From Thermohalobaculum sp039026375 (lineage in GTDB: Bacteria > Pseudomonadota > Alphaproteobacteria > Rhodobacterales > Rhodobacteraceae), in contig JBCCML010000018.1 in the NCBI GenBank assembly GCA_039026375.1, positions 1 to 64,000 of the forward strand: DNA of 64,000 nucleotides, in the 5' to 3' direction. The translations under genes and the position numbers were made by a program. The notes beneath the pieces were generated by a model. It had not been told where the DNA came from and did no database searches. It saw only the letters and a program-made list of their open reading frames with translations. Every line of letters starts with the position of its first letter. The first letter of the stretch is position 1. Below, in pieces: positions 35,896 through 44,705 of the stretch.

Positions 35896-36651
35896 TCACG
35901 TCTTGAAGCCATCGGCTACGGCACGGGCGGCACCAAGCATGAAACCGTGTTCCGAGCCGACGAAGAACATAGAGATCCCGAGGTCACGGATGGCCGGAAC
36001 GCTATCAAGGCTTGGCACGAAGGTAACTCCAGAGGTGCCGGCCGCCTTGGCGGCTTCGCCGACGGTTTTCATTGCTGCGCGGACGTCGGGGTGGGCAGGG
36101 TCTTGATGGCCAAGGCAGACGGCCATGTCCGCGGGGCCCACAAAAAGACCGTCAATGCCGTCGACCGCACCGATCTGGTGCGCTGCCTCGACACCTTCCG
36201 GTTCCTCGATTTGTGCCAGGACCACGGTTTCGTCATCCATCGCAAGAACTTCGGGCATCGTGTGCGCACCCTGACCCGCCCAACGGGTAGAGCCGGCAAA
36301 ACCCCGACCGCCGTGGCCGAAATGTGCTGCCTTCGCGATCGCTTGGGCCTTTGCAACGCTGTCCACATGCGGCACGACCACGCCCACCGCGCCTGAGTCA
36401 AGTGCCATCAAGATTTGCGCAGGGGTGCCTTCGGGGATGCGGACCAGCGCCGGCAAGCCCAGCGCTTTGGCCATGGCAAGGCTTGCATCCATACCGCGGC
36501 GATCGTTGGGCGCATGTTCGGCGTCAACGCAGACAAAGTCGAGACCCGACATCGCCATAACCTCGATGATCTCATAGGCTGGTGTTTTAAGGAACGTGCC
36601 AACCAGCGGTTCGGCACGGAGAATTCGAGCGCGCAGGCCGTTCGGGTTCAT
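35896..36651 (-). CDS. HpcH/HpaI-family aldolase
   Basis: 251 residues of the class II, metal-dependent HpcH/HpaI barrel: GTFLKTPAYEIIEVMAMSGLDFVCVDAEHAPNDRR, the catalytic Arg region VRIPEG, the metal ligands in AQIEEPEGVEA and DGLFVGPADMAVCLG. The family splits 2-keto-3-deoxy or 4-hydroxy-2-oxo acids to pyruvate and an aldehyde. AGGAG precedes ATG 36651, and the gene lies 12 bases after the Ldh2-type dehydrogenase, which could supply the 2-oxo acid. Confidence 0.88.
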   Translation of the reverse strand: MNPNGLRARILRAEPLVGTFLKTPAYEIIEVMAMSGLDFVCVDAEHAPNDRRGMDASLAMAKALGLPALVRIPEGTPAQILMALDSGAVGVVVPHVDSVAKAQAIAKAAHFGHGGRGFAGSTRWAGQGAHTMPEVLAMDDETVVLAQIEEPEGVEAAHQIGAVDGIDGLFVGPADMAVCLGHQDPAHPDVRAAMKTVGEAAKAAGTSGVTFVPSLDSVPAIRDLGISMFFVGSEHGFMLGAARAVADGFKT

Positions 36652-36663
36652 CGCAATCTCCTG

Positions 36664-37758
36664 TTACTTCTCGGCCATTGCTGCCAATTCGGCGCGGCGA
36701 AGCCCCAGGCGCTCGCCGGCGTCTAGGATCGAGGCCCAGGCCTCGTTGGGAAGGGGCAGGGCAGGTGTCCGCTCTGCTCGCCGGCGTCGTTCTGGATCGC
36801 CTGGAATCAGCACTGGCTCGACTTCGTTTCGGGGCCGAATACTGCGAACGAAGGCGACGTAGTCCTTAGCGGTCAGCGCCCAATCATGGCCATCGTCCAT
36901 CCGGGCGGGGTCGATGTAGATTGATAACATACCATTATGGAACTCGTAGCCGGGCCCGCATGTGCCTGATCCAGTCAGTGCGCCAGCCAGCATCTCGCAG
37001 GCAAGTGCCAGCCCCGAGCCTTTGTGCTGTCCCATCGCGGTGATTGCACCGGGGCCCTTTGACGGATTTGGTAGCTCGCCTCGTTGTATCGGCCCGTAGA
37101 GCACATCTGGGTCATTGGTCAGCGCACCATCTGGCCCAACCAGCGCGTCTCCAGGAACCGGTTTGCCGCCTTTCTTGGCCACTAGAACCTTGCCTTCTGC
37201 CACCGTCGAAGTAGCGAAGTCCAAGATGAAGTCCCCGCCCGCGACTGGCATACCAATTGCAACTGGATTAGTGCCCATTACGCGGTCAGCACCGCCGAAC
37301 GGTGCGACCAAACGCGATCGATAGCAATTCACAAAATGGATCGAGACGAAGCCTTCGGCAACAGCACGCTCGGCCCATTCGCCGATCCGGCCCAGATGGC
37401 CGCTATTGCGAAGCGCGACGATTGCGACACCCTGGTCACGAGCTTTCTGCAGCCCGATCTCCAGCGCCTGAATGCCCAGTGTCTGCCCAAAGCCGAGATT
37501 TCCCTCCAGTACTGCGAAGGCGGGGGCATCGATAACCGTTTCGACCGTGCGCCCAAAGTGTACCATCCCCTCGCGCGCCCAGTCGCAATAGCGTTGGGTG
37601 CGCACAACCCCGTGGCTATCATGACCAGCCAGATTGGCGCGCACCAGGTTCTCGCCGATTTCGCGGGCCTCAAGCTCTGAGCCGCCGGCGGCCGTGAAGA
37701 TCCGCGTCAGAACGTCTGCTAATCCCTGGGCGTTCAGGTTGGTCGTGACGATACTCAC
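36664..37758 (-). CDS. Ldh2-type malate/L-lactate dehydrogenase family protein
   Basis: 364 residues of the NAD(P)-dependent Ldh_2 family (also sulfolactate, ureidoglycolate and delta1-piperideine reductases). Blocks seen are LVRANLAGHDSHGVVRTQRY with the catalytic His, VALRNSGHLGRIGEWAERA, GTNPVAIGMP, FATSTVAEGKV and GHKGSG-like QHKGSGLALACEML. Start is GTG 37758, overlapping the upstream stop (GTGA). It probably oxidises a hydroxy acid before aldol cleavage. Substrate not deducible. Confidence 0.87.
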   Translation of the reverse strand: MSIVTTNLNAQGLADVLTRIFTAAGGSELEAREIGENLVRANLAGHDSHGVVRTQRYCDWAREGMVHFGRTVETVIDAPAFAVLEGNLGFGQTLGIQALEIGLQKARDQGVAIVALRNSGHLGRIGEWAERAVAEGFVSIHFVNCYRSRLVAPFGGADRVMGTNPVAIGMPVAGGDFILDFATSTVAEGKVLVAKKGGKPVPGDALVGPDGALTNDPDVLYGPIQRGELPNPSKGPGAITAMGQHKGSGLALACEMLAGALTGSGTCGPGYEFHNGMLSIYIDPARMDDGHDWALTAKDYVAFVRSIRPRNEVEPVLIPGDPERRRRAERTPALPLPNEAWASILDAGERLGLRRAELAAMAEK

Positions 37759-38720
37759 CAGCCAAGTTCCTTGCGGTTGAAAACCATCTCTGGCTGTAGT
37801 TTGCCGTCGAAACAATCCAGACAGTTCTGAACGGCGATCATGCCCATCTTCCGCATGCCTTCGGGCGTAGTGGCCGCTGAATGAGGCGAGAGCAGTGTGT
37901 TTGGCGAGGACAAAATTGGGTTGTCAGGGCCCGCCGGTTCTGTCGAGAAGACGTCGCAGCCATACCCCTTGAGGTGGCCAGACTTCAAGGCTTCGGCAAC
38001 GGCTGGTTCGTCGCAAATGCCGCCGCGCGCGCAGTTTATTAGGATGGCACCGGCCTTCATGGCATTGATCTCGGCGGCGCCAACAAGCGGTGTTGTCTCC
38101 GCATACTTTGGTGTGTGTACTGTGACGACGTCGGCTTGGCCAAATGCTGCGGCCAAATCTGCGACATGGGCAACACCTTCGGGAACGTCGTTGATATACG
38201 GGTCGTACGCCAAGACTCGCATGCCGAACGCGCCCGCTAGTTCGCCGACCCGACGACCAATGCGCCCGTGGCCGAGTATCAGTAACGTGCGCCCCTCGAC
38301 GTCGACAGAGCCCATGGTGGTGCGCAGTGTCCAGTCGCCGAGGCCCACGATCTCGTGTTGGCGTGTCATGTTGCGCGCCAGATGAAGGATCATGCCGAAT
38401 GTGTGCTCAGCAACCGAGCGATCGTTTCCGCCGACTGCGATTGCGACTGGCAGGCCGCGCTTCGTCATGTGCGCGACGTCGACTGAGTCCGTGCCGACTC
38501 CGTGTCTGCTAACCACTTTCAAATCAGGCGCGAGATCCAACACCTCCGCCGGTAGCTTGGCCGTGCGCACCTCGATCCCATGCGCACCGCGCACGGCCTC
38601 GGCAATCTGGTCTGGCGGAGCCAGGGCGTCCTCAATCAGCGTAAGTTCAATGTCGTTGCGCGTTTCGACCAGCGCCATGGCATCTGGGTGAACCGATCCC
38701 AAAATCGTCAATCGGTGCAC
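37755..38720 (-). CDS. D-isomer 2-hydroxyacid dehydrogenase
   Basis: 321 residues. The Rossmann motif GHGRIGRRVGELAGAFGM is at about residues 147-164, and the catalytic Arg, Glu and His occur in NCARGGICDE, STEPAGPDNP and SPHSAATT. It resembles phosphoglycerate dehydrogenase-like catabolic enzymes. GTG 38720 is chosen because GGAGG lies 5 bases before it; a longer frame to 38762 has no such site. First gene of the minus-strand group that runs to 31652. Confidence 0.88.
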   Translation of the reverse strand: MHRLTILGSVHPDAMALVETRNDIELTLIEDALAPPDQIAEAVRGAHGIEVRTAKLPAEVLDLAPDLKVVSRHGVGTDSVDVAHMTKRGLPVAIAVGGNDRSVAEHTFGMILHLARNMTRQHEIVGLGDWTLRTTMGSVDVEGRTLLILGHGRIGRRVGELAGAFGMRVLAYDPYINDVPEGVAHVADLAAAFGQADVVTVHTPKYAETTPLVGAAEINAMKAGAILINCARGGICDEPAVAEALKSGHLKGYGCDVFSTEPAGPDNPILSSPNTLLSPHSAATTPEGMRKMGMIAVQNCLDCFDGKLQPEMVFNRKELGW

Positions 38721-38881
38721 GTGTTCCTCCCTTGTGATCCTTAGAGCCTCTGAAGGGCCCATATGTGGACAGACCTATGGCTCCTCGCCAGAAGGGATAG
38801 CGATCGTGTTCGGTTGCCGCAATCGCCGGACCGGCGACGGGCGAACCGGTGGGAGAGAAATCGGATGCGTGATCGCACTGA

Positions 38882-40258
38882 GTGCTGGTGAAAGGTGTAC
38901 TGACCCTAGCGTTGCTGGGCCTTATGGCGACCGAGCTCGCGCACATTTTCCTGGGCCTCGCCTGGATACGCAGCGCGGCTCACCTAGCACTGGCGGCGGT
39001 GATCTTGACAGCAGTGCCGCGGCTGGGTTTTCGCGAGGCTTACTTGCTGGCGTTGTCTGGCGTGCTGGCCGCGTTGTTGTGGCATCTGCATCCAGAACCC
39101 TGGGTTGCCGCGCGACGGGCGCTGGACCAGGCAGTGTTCCTGACGGCCTTTATACTTTTGTTGTCGCTGGTTCAGGAGGCGGCCATGACGTCGCCATCTG
39201 TCGCTGAGGTTGGCACATATCTCTCGCGCCAGCCAGGCGGGCGGCGGTTTGCGGGCCTTTATGGTGGCACCAACCTTATGGCGGTAATTTTCAACCTCGG
39301 CACACTTACCCTTATTGCGCCGGTCATCTGCAGGGCGGCGGAGGAGGCGCCGGATGATCCGCTCACGCCTATCCGCGAACAGCGCCAACTGTCCGCTGTA
39401 TTACGCGGTTTTGCCTGGTGTGTTGTGTGGTCGCCGACTGCGGTAGCGCCGCTGGCGCTGCTGACGTTGATCGACGGAATCGACCGCCCGCGCTGGATGG
39501 CTATCGGCTTCGGCCTGGCGGTCGCCATGCTGATTGTAGGTTGGGCTGAGGACCGCTGGCGTTGGCGAAATCACACCGCGGCGGCCCTTGGCTTGCCGCC
39601 GGTCAAGCGCGCGTCAATGCCGGTTCCAGCAGTTCTTCGCTTTGCAGGCGTTTGTCTTTCATTCGTCGGCCTGACCATCGCCATCTTGACCCTGGGTGAT
39701 CTGGGCGTCCCATCCAGCATTATGGCGGCTGCTCCGCTGCTATTGCTGGGATGGTTGGTTGCGCAGCGCATCGACTTGTTAGGCCGCCTACGCCACATCG
39801 CAGATGTCGGCCTGCCTGCATCCGCGCCCGCTGCGGTCACGCTGGGATGTTCAGGATTTGTCGGCATCGCAGGTGCTGCGTTGATCCCGGCAGAGACCGT
39901 TGCCGAATGGCTTGGGATAGATGCCTTGCCCGCGTGGATCTTCATGTTGGCCATCACCGTTGGGGTGTTGCTGTTTGCACAGCTCGCGCTTTCACCCATC
40001 ATGATGGCCGTATTTTTCGGCGCTATCCTTGGCTCGCTGCCGAGTCTTCCGGCGGAGCCGACGCTGACCGCCTTGGCAATTGCGGCGGGTTGGGCACTGT
40101 CTATGACATGTGCCCCATTCGCCTCGGTCGTCATAATGATGAATCGCATCACTGGCCACGCCGGAACAGAGTTGACCTACCGGTGGAACACCGGGTTCAC
40201 CCTACTAGCACTAGCCGTATTAGCCGCGACCTATTTGCTTTTGACTCGCGGGCGCTGA
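38882..40258 (+). CDS. Polytopic membrane protein, candidate transporter
   Basis: 458 residues, about 12 hydrophobic segments, including GVLTLALLGLMATELAHIFL and LSMTCAPFASVVIMMNRITG near the end. The overall plan resembles secondary permeases of organic anions (DctM, citrate or anion-symporter fold), but I recognise no family signature. The start GTG 38882 has no good ribosome-binding site; GTG 38888 is an alternative. It is divergent from the catabolic operon at 31652-38720, which lacks any other transporter, so it may supply its substrate. Confidence 0.65.
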   Translation: MLVKGVLTLALLGLMATELAHIFLGLAWIRSAAHLALAAVILTAVPRLGFREAYLLALSGVLAALLWHLHPEPWVAARRALDQAVFLTAFILLLSLVQEAAMTSPSVAEVGTYLSRQPGGRRFAGLYGGTNLMAVIFNLGTLTLIAPVICRAAEEAPDDPLTPIREQRQLSAVLRGFAWCVVWSPTAVAPLALLTLIDGIDRPRWMAIGFGLAVAMLIVGWAEDRWRWRNHTAAALGLPPVKRASMPVPAVLRFAGVCLSFVGLTIAILTLGDLGVPSSIMAAAPLLLLGWLVAQRIDLLGRLRHIADVGLPASAPAAVTLGCSGFVGIAGAALIPAETVAEWLGIDALPAWIFMLAITVGVLLFAQLALSPIMMAVFFGAILGSLPSLPAEPTLTALAIAAGWALSMTCAPFASVVIMMNRITGHAGTELTYRWNTGFTLLALAVLAATYLLLTRGR

Positions 40259-40610
40259 GGCCGATCGGTCTTTCTACGCGCGTTCAGCCTCGCCTTTGGT
40301 GTCGGCGGTACCAACGTCTCCGGTTGGGTGGCGGCCGCTTGCATCGCCGCCATTCAATAACTGCCAGCGACCATGTAGGCAGTCATCGCGGCGGCGAAAG
40401 GGTTTGTCGTCCACTGTGGGGTCCAGTGCATTTGCTCCTCCGTCAGGAATACTCCGCACCTGCAGGCGCGGCGTAGGCGTTGACCTAACGTCAAGTGATA
40501 TGGGGAGCCTGCTGCGCAGATTGAAGAGGATCAATGCACATCTCTAGGTTGAATATCTTTTCGCTATGGCCGTGGCTACTGCGCAACGCCAACTGTCAGT
40601 CGATCCACTC
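40259..40610. other. 352-base gap without a clear gene
   Basis: The stretch lies between convergent genes (permease plus strand, RraA-like minus strand). All frames are short. The one item with a good ribosome-binding site is the 25-codon frame described at 40354-40431. I see no hairpin-plus-T-run terminator. It could be a decayed gene remnant. Confidence 0.4.
40354..40431 (-). CDS. 25-residue peptide frame with a strong ribosome-binding site
   Basis: On the minus strand GGAGG sits 5 bases before ATG 40431. The frame codes for MHWTPQWTTNPFAAAMTAYM and a further five residues (VAGSY), ending TGA 40354-40356. It is moderately hydrophobic with aromatic residues. It could be a small membrane peptide, or the frayed end of a lost gene. 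No homology can be claimed. Confidence 0.25.
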   Translation of the reverse strand: MHWTPQWTTNPFAAAMTAYMVAGSY

Positions 40611-41303
40611 CTAGTCAACGTGTTGGATCGATACGCCCCCCAGAAAACTATCGATGTTGCGTGGGGCGAGGAGCCCTGCTTTGCCATCTTCTTCCATGCC
40701 GGCCTCTTTGGTGGCAATTTCGTCCAGTATTGGAAGCGCGGTATCGATCATCGATTGGGCGACCACAACCACCCCGTCCCGGTCCCCCACGACAATATCG
40801 CCCGCCTCTATCCGCTGGCCGCCCAACCAAATCGGCAGGCCGACGGACCCAGGGCCGCGCTTCGTCGGTCCAGACGGTCGCACGCCAGCTGAAAAGACTG
40901 GAATGCCAATCTCCGCCAACGCTTCGACATCGCGGATCATGCCATCAGTCACGACTGCTACAGCGCCTCGATTACGGGCGAAGCTGATGATCAGGTCGCC
41001 AACGACGGCGCATTCACGATGGTTGTGTGTTGCGACCATCATCACGTCGCCGGTTTGCACACTGTCCAGCGCCGCCCAGAAGGCCAGGTTATCGTTTCGT
41101 CCCGCATCAATTGGCAGTGCTGTGCCGGCAAAACGAAATGCTGGCGTCACTGGTTTGATTAGGGGCTCCAGAGAACCTCCGCGCCCGGCTGCGTCCGAGA
41201 CGTTACCTGACGGCGCACCGGCAAAGCGACCAATGACGTCTGCACTTGGCCTCCTCCATGTGCGTTTCACGGTGATGATGGGTGTCGTCTTATCGGCGCT
41301 CAT
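40611..41303 (-). CDS. RraA-like aldolase/decarboxylase (paralogue 1)
   Basis: 230 residues of the RraA/HMG aldolase fold (formerly 'dimethylmenaquinone methyltransferase'). Blocks are GNVSDAAGRGGSLEPL, VVGDLIISFARNRGAVAVVTDGMIRDVEALAEIGIPVFSAG and GDIVVGDRDGVVVV, with the Gly-x-x-Arg-Asp substrate and metal site (GMIRD). The family cleaves 4-hydroxy-4-methyl-2-oxoglutarate or decarboxylates oxaloacetate; some members lack activity. It is divergent from the reductase at 41369. Confidence 0.85.
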   Translation of the reverse strand: MSADKTTPIITVKRTWRRPSADVIGRFAGAPSGNVSDAAGRGGSLEPLIKPVTPAFRFAGTALPIDAGRNDNLAFWAALDSVQTGDVMMVATHNHRECAVVGDLIISFARNRGAVAVVTDGMIRDVEALAEIGIPVFSAGVRPSGPTKRGPGSVGLPIWLGGQRIEAGDIVVGDRDGVVVVAQSMIDTALPILDEIATKEAGMEEDGKAGLLAPRNIDSFLGGVSIQHVD

Positions 41304-41368
41304 ACTTTCCTCCCCGCATTGGCTGTGCTTTGGTTACACCCAATCAGAGAATACCTGGGGAGGGAACA

Positions 41369-42418
41369 ATGGAGACGATCGCCGATCCATTCGTCGTGGT
41401 CATCGGCGCCGGGGCCATGGGTGGCACCATGGCGGCGGCGTTGGTGCGTGGCGGCGCCCGGGTGGTGATTGTCGATACCGACGCTGCGCACGTATCAACC
41501 ATCAATGACGAAGGCCTGCGGGTCCATGGGTTATCCAAGCACGAAGATGCGATGAGCTTAAAAGTGCCAGCCAATTGCGTTGCGCCGGGCGCGGCCGTTG
41601 CAGATCTGGCGGTCGTAATGACACCTGCTTTCGAAACTAGCGCGGCGGCTCAAACCGCGGCTGCGGTTCTGAAGCCTGGGGGTTCAGCGGTGTCGCTACA
41701 GAACGGTTTGGGTAATGCTGAAGCACTGATCGACGTGCTAGGGCACGAGAGGGTCTTCATGGGATCGACCCGCGCCTCGGCAGATCGGCCAGCATTGGGT
41801 TGTCCGCGGGTGACCAAAATGGACCCAACTAAGGTCGGCGAACTGAACGGCCAAACGTCCGAACGCGCAACCTGGCTCGCGGCATGTTTTGATAGGGGCG
41901 GCATGCCAAGTAGCGTGACCGAGAACATCCAGGGTGTTCTTTGGTCGAAGTTCATCCACAACTGCTGCATCAATGCGCTGTCGGCGATAACTGGCCTGCG
42001 CATGGGTGAGGTCACAAGAATCCCCGATCTTGGCGCGCTCAGATACGCCATCTCGGACGAGGCACTCGCCGTCGCCCGCGCAAATGGCATCCGCCTCGAA
42101 CATCCCGACCCTCTCCCGAAGATGGAGATCCATGTTTGGCGCAAGTTCACCAAGCCCTCGATGTTGCAGCATGTGGACCAGGGACGAATGATCGAGATCG
42201 ATGCCATCAACGGCTGGCTCGTGCGCGAGGCCACAAGGTTGGGCCTGTCCGTTCCCGTCAATCAGGTGGTGACGGCGTTGGCTCGGGGTAGGGCCCAGGC
42301 GCAGATCATCGCCTCAGGCCCAACGCCAGACTATGCCGCCTTGACCGCAACGGCCGAGGCGGAGATTGACCGGGGTGACCGCCCTTGGGAACGCCTATCT
42401 AAAGAGGAGCGCGCATGA
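41369..42418 (+). CDS. 2-dehydropantoate 2-reductase-like dehydrogenase (ApbA/PanE family)
   Basis: 349 residues. The N-terminal NADP motif is VIGAGAMGGTMAAAL; QNGLGNAE and SKFIHNCCINALSAITGL with the catalytic Lys are family hallmarks, followed by a C-terminal helical domain (SMLQHVDQGRMIEIDAINGWLV). It reduces a 2-oxo acid. Because it is coupled (ATGA) to an RraA-like aldolase, a catabolic role is likelier than pantothenate synthesis. GGGGAGGG precedes ATG 41369, so the upstream frame extension is not used. Confidence 0.85.
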   Translation: METIADPFVVVIGAGAMGGTMAAALVRGGARVVIVDTDAAHVSTINDEGLRVHGLSKHEDAMSLKVPANCVAPGAAVADLAVVMTPAFETSAAAQTAAAVLKPGGSAVSLQNGLGNAEALIDVLGHERVFMGSTRASADRPALGCPRVTKMDPTKVGELNGQTSERATWLAACFDRGGMPSSVTENIQGVLWSKFIHNCCINALSAITGLRMGEVTRIPDLGALRYAISDEALAVARANGIRLEHPDPLPKMEIHVWRKFTKPSMLQHVDQGRMIEIDAINGWLVREATRLGLSVPVNQVVTALARGRAQAQIIASGPTPDYAALTATAEAEIDRGDRPWERLSKEERA

Positions 42419-43116
42419 CTGAGTTAACCGCTGACGAACTGGCGAAATTGGCTGAATGGGACACGCCAACGATCTGCAATGGCCTGGAGGCGTTGGACTC
42501 CGCGTGGCGGCTCACGGGCTACACGACCACAGCGTTCACCTGCCTTCGTCCCAATGCTAAGCCAATGGTCGGCTATGCGCGGACAGCTACAATCCGTGCC
42601 TCGTCCAAACCTGCGTTGCCGCCCGATGAGGTGTTGGCGCTGCGGCAAAACTATTACGCGTATGTCGATGCTGGCCCAAAACCCTCGGTGGTCGTGATTC
42701 AGGATCTTGATAGTCAGCCTGGCCGTGGGGCGTTCTGGGGCGAGGTGAATACGACGATCCATCACGGGTTAGGTTCCCAGGGCGTGATCACCAATGGATC
42801 AATCCGTGACCTTTCCGACAGTGCGCCGGGCTTCCAGGCGCTCGCTGGTCAGGTCGGCCCCAGCCACGCTTGGGTGCATATCACGAGCCACGGAACCCCC
42901 GTGGAAGTGCATGGAATGAGCGTTCAAGACGGTGACATCATCCACGCAGACGTCCATGGTGCGGTTGTGGTCCCTGCACATCTTGTTCGCGAATTGCCCG
43001 CAACAATCGAGTTAATCGCGCGGCGGGAAGCCGAAATCCTGGCTGCGGCGCTCAAACCGGGTTTCAATTTCGCAGCACTTAAGGCGGCAATGGCGGACGC
43101 AGCAGAGATCCACTGA
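42415..43116 (+). CDS. RraA-like aldolase/decarboxylase (paralogue 2)
   Basis: 233 residues. It shares the RraA fold: TPTICNGLEAL, HHGLGSQGVITNGSIRDLSDSA with the GSIRD site, and GDIIHADVHGAVVVP. It differs from paralogue 1 in sequence and in the longer first half (VGYARTATIRAS). The ATGA overlap with the ApbA-like reductase means both work in one pathway, probably on the oxo acid formed or consumed by the reductase. Substrate unknown. Confidence 0.85.
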   Translation: MTELTADELAKLAEWDTPTICNGLEALDSAWRLTGYTTTAFTCLRPNAKPMVGYARTATIRASSKPALPPDEVLALRQNYYAYVDAGPKPSVVVIQDLDSQPGRGAFWGEVNTTIHHGLGSQGVITNGSIRDLSDSAPGFQALAGQVGPSHAWVHITSHGTPVEVHGMSVQDGDIIHADVHGAVVVPAHLVRELPATIELIARREAEILAAALKPGFNFAALKAAMADAAEIH

Positions 43117-43153
43117 ATCGTTAACGGGTTGTTTTGGACACGCGGTGTGCAGA

Positions 43154-44464
43154 CTAGCTCATTGCATCAAGCGCCCGTTGTTTCAGGAGAGCGGCGCCAA
43201 CGTAGAGAGGCCTCAGCTCTGCGAACGGCAACCGTGTCGCCCGACCACGAAAGGGGGCGGGAATGCTCTCAAGCGGGGCGCCCGCTATCACATCTGCCAG
43301 AAGCCTGCCTCCGACTTGGGCACCGTTTACACCCGAACCATGCCAGCCGAGCGCGTGAAACACGCTTTTGTCGTTTTCCATCGGGCCGACCGACGGGGTG
43401 AGCGCTGTCGTCGCGCAGATTGGTCCCCGCCAAAAGTGATCGATCTGAATGTTTGCCCAGCCGGGAAAGCACTGGCCGATTCGACGAACGACGCGCTTTC
43501 GCATGGCAGGAGCATTTGCGTCCGCGCCGGTCAAATCACCGCGCAATCCAAACAGTAAGCGATTTTCGGGTAGACGCCGAAGGTACACCAACAGATTGCG
43601 AGTATCGCAGACCGGAGATGCGCCTAGCCAGGGGTGTTGCGCTAGCTCCCCTGCCGTAAGTGGTCTGGTAACAGCGATGTTCGAGATTACAGGGACAGCA
43701 CGTGCGTCCATTTCCGGGTATAAGCCGTCGGGGGTGAACCCATTGGTGGCGATCACCACGCGATCGGCCCTGACGGTCCCAAGCTTTGAGCGCAGGACGT
43801 GATGCCCTGCAGTTCGATGCCAGTTTCTGACAGTGCTTCGCGCGTAGACCCGGACGCCGGCGTCCATTGCGGATTGTGCAAGTGCCCTGACCAGCCTTAG
43901 GGGTTGAACCCCAAACCCAGGACGTATCATAACGCCGCCGTCTTGAGCCATATCATCGCGATCAGAGGGTTCAAGAGGTTCAGCGCTAACGCCTTTCGGA
44001 AGGCTTTCCGCTGCCAAAACAGACGCTGCGCGATAGGAATGGGCGTATATTGCTTCGCCGCTTCCCTGCAGCGTGTTCGCCAAGTTGTTGTTTTCGCAGA
44101 AAGCCTTTAAGCGCCCAACACCCTCCAACTGCGCGGCGTGATAGCGGGCGACCTCGTCGCGACCGTGGCGCGCCAGCAATCTTGCATCGTCAAGTTTGTG
44201 CGACGTTAGCCCGACAATGCCGCCGTTCCGGCCGGATGCACCCCAGCCGATATCACCAGCCTCCAGGACGGTGACAGCAATCCCAAACTCTGCCGGTCGT
44301 CTTGCACAGCCCAAACCCGCATAGCCACCGCCAATGATCGCCACATCGGTCGCAATGTCTGTGTCCAGCGGCAGTGGGCTGGCCCAATCACCGGCATCTG
44401 CCCGCCACCAGGTGTCAGGCTGACGGTCAACATCGTACACGTCTGGGGATAGCTGACCCTTCAT
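43154..44464 (-). CDS. FAD-dependent amine/amino-acid oxidase (DAO family)
   Basis: 436 residues from ATG 44464. The FAD motif IIGGGYAGLG occurs at about residue 44, GASGRNGGIVGLTSHKL and the C-terminal FHALGWHGSGVNGAQVGGRL are typical of gamma-glutamylputrescine oxidase and related DadA-like enzymes. It oxidises a secondary or primary amine, releasing hydrogen peroxide or reducing a carrier. A TTG at 44500 could extend it by 12 residues. It converges with the RraA gene, 37 bases apart. The 241 bases to its right show no gene. Confidence 0.82.
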   Translation of the reverse strand: MKGQLSPDVYDVDRQPDTWWRADAGDWASPLPLDTDIATDVAIIGGGYAGLGCARRPAEFGIAVTVLEAGDIGWGASGRNGGIVGLTSHKLDDARLLARHGRDEVARYHAAQLEGVGRLKAFCENNNLANTLQGSGEAIYAHSYRAASVLAAESLPKGVSAEPLEPSDRDDMAQDGGVMIRPGFGVQPLRLVRALAQSAMDAGVRVYARSTVRNWHRTAGHHVLRSKLGTVRADRVVIATNGFTPDGLYPEMDARAVPVISNIAVTRPLTAGELAQHPWLGASPVCDTRNLLVYLRRLPENRLLFGLRGDLTGADANAPAMRKRVVRRIGQCFPGWANIQIDHFWRGPICATTALTPSVGPMENDKSVFHALGWHGSGVNGAQVGGRLLADVIAGAPLESIPAPFRGRATRLPFAELRPLYVGAALLKQRALDAMS

Positions 44465-44705
44465 GCCCGATGTTTTTGCAGCGGCCCGATCTGCGGACAA
44501 GCCCTTCGGTGCGCCCCCGCGGAAACGGACGAATATCCTACCCCAACACTTGAGCCCAACTGAAGAGGCACAGACAGCAATTTATCAGGAGCATTCGCCA
44601 TGGAAGGTGATTCATGAGAACCCGTCACTAGTCGAAAATCTAGCTCGATATCAAAGACATGAGATTAGATCCGCTCGTACGGCGAGCTACGCTCCCTCCC
44701 CGTCG

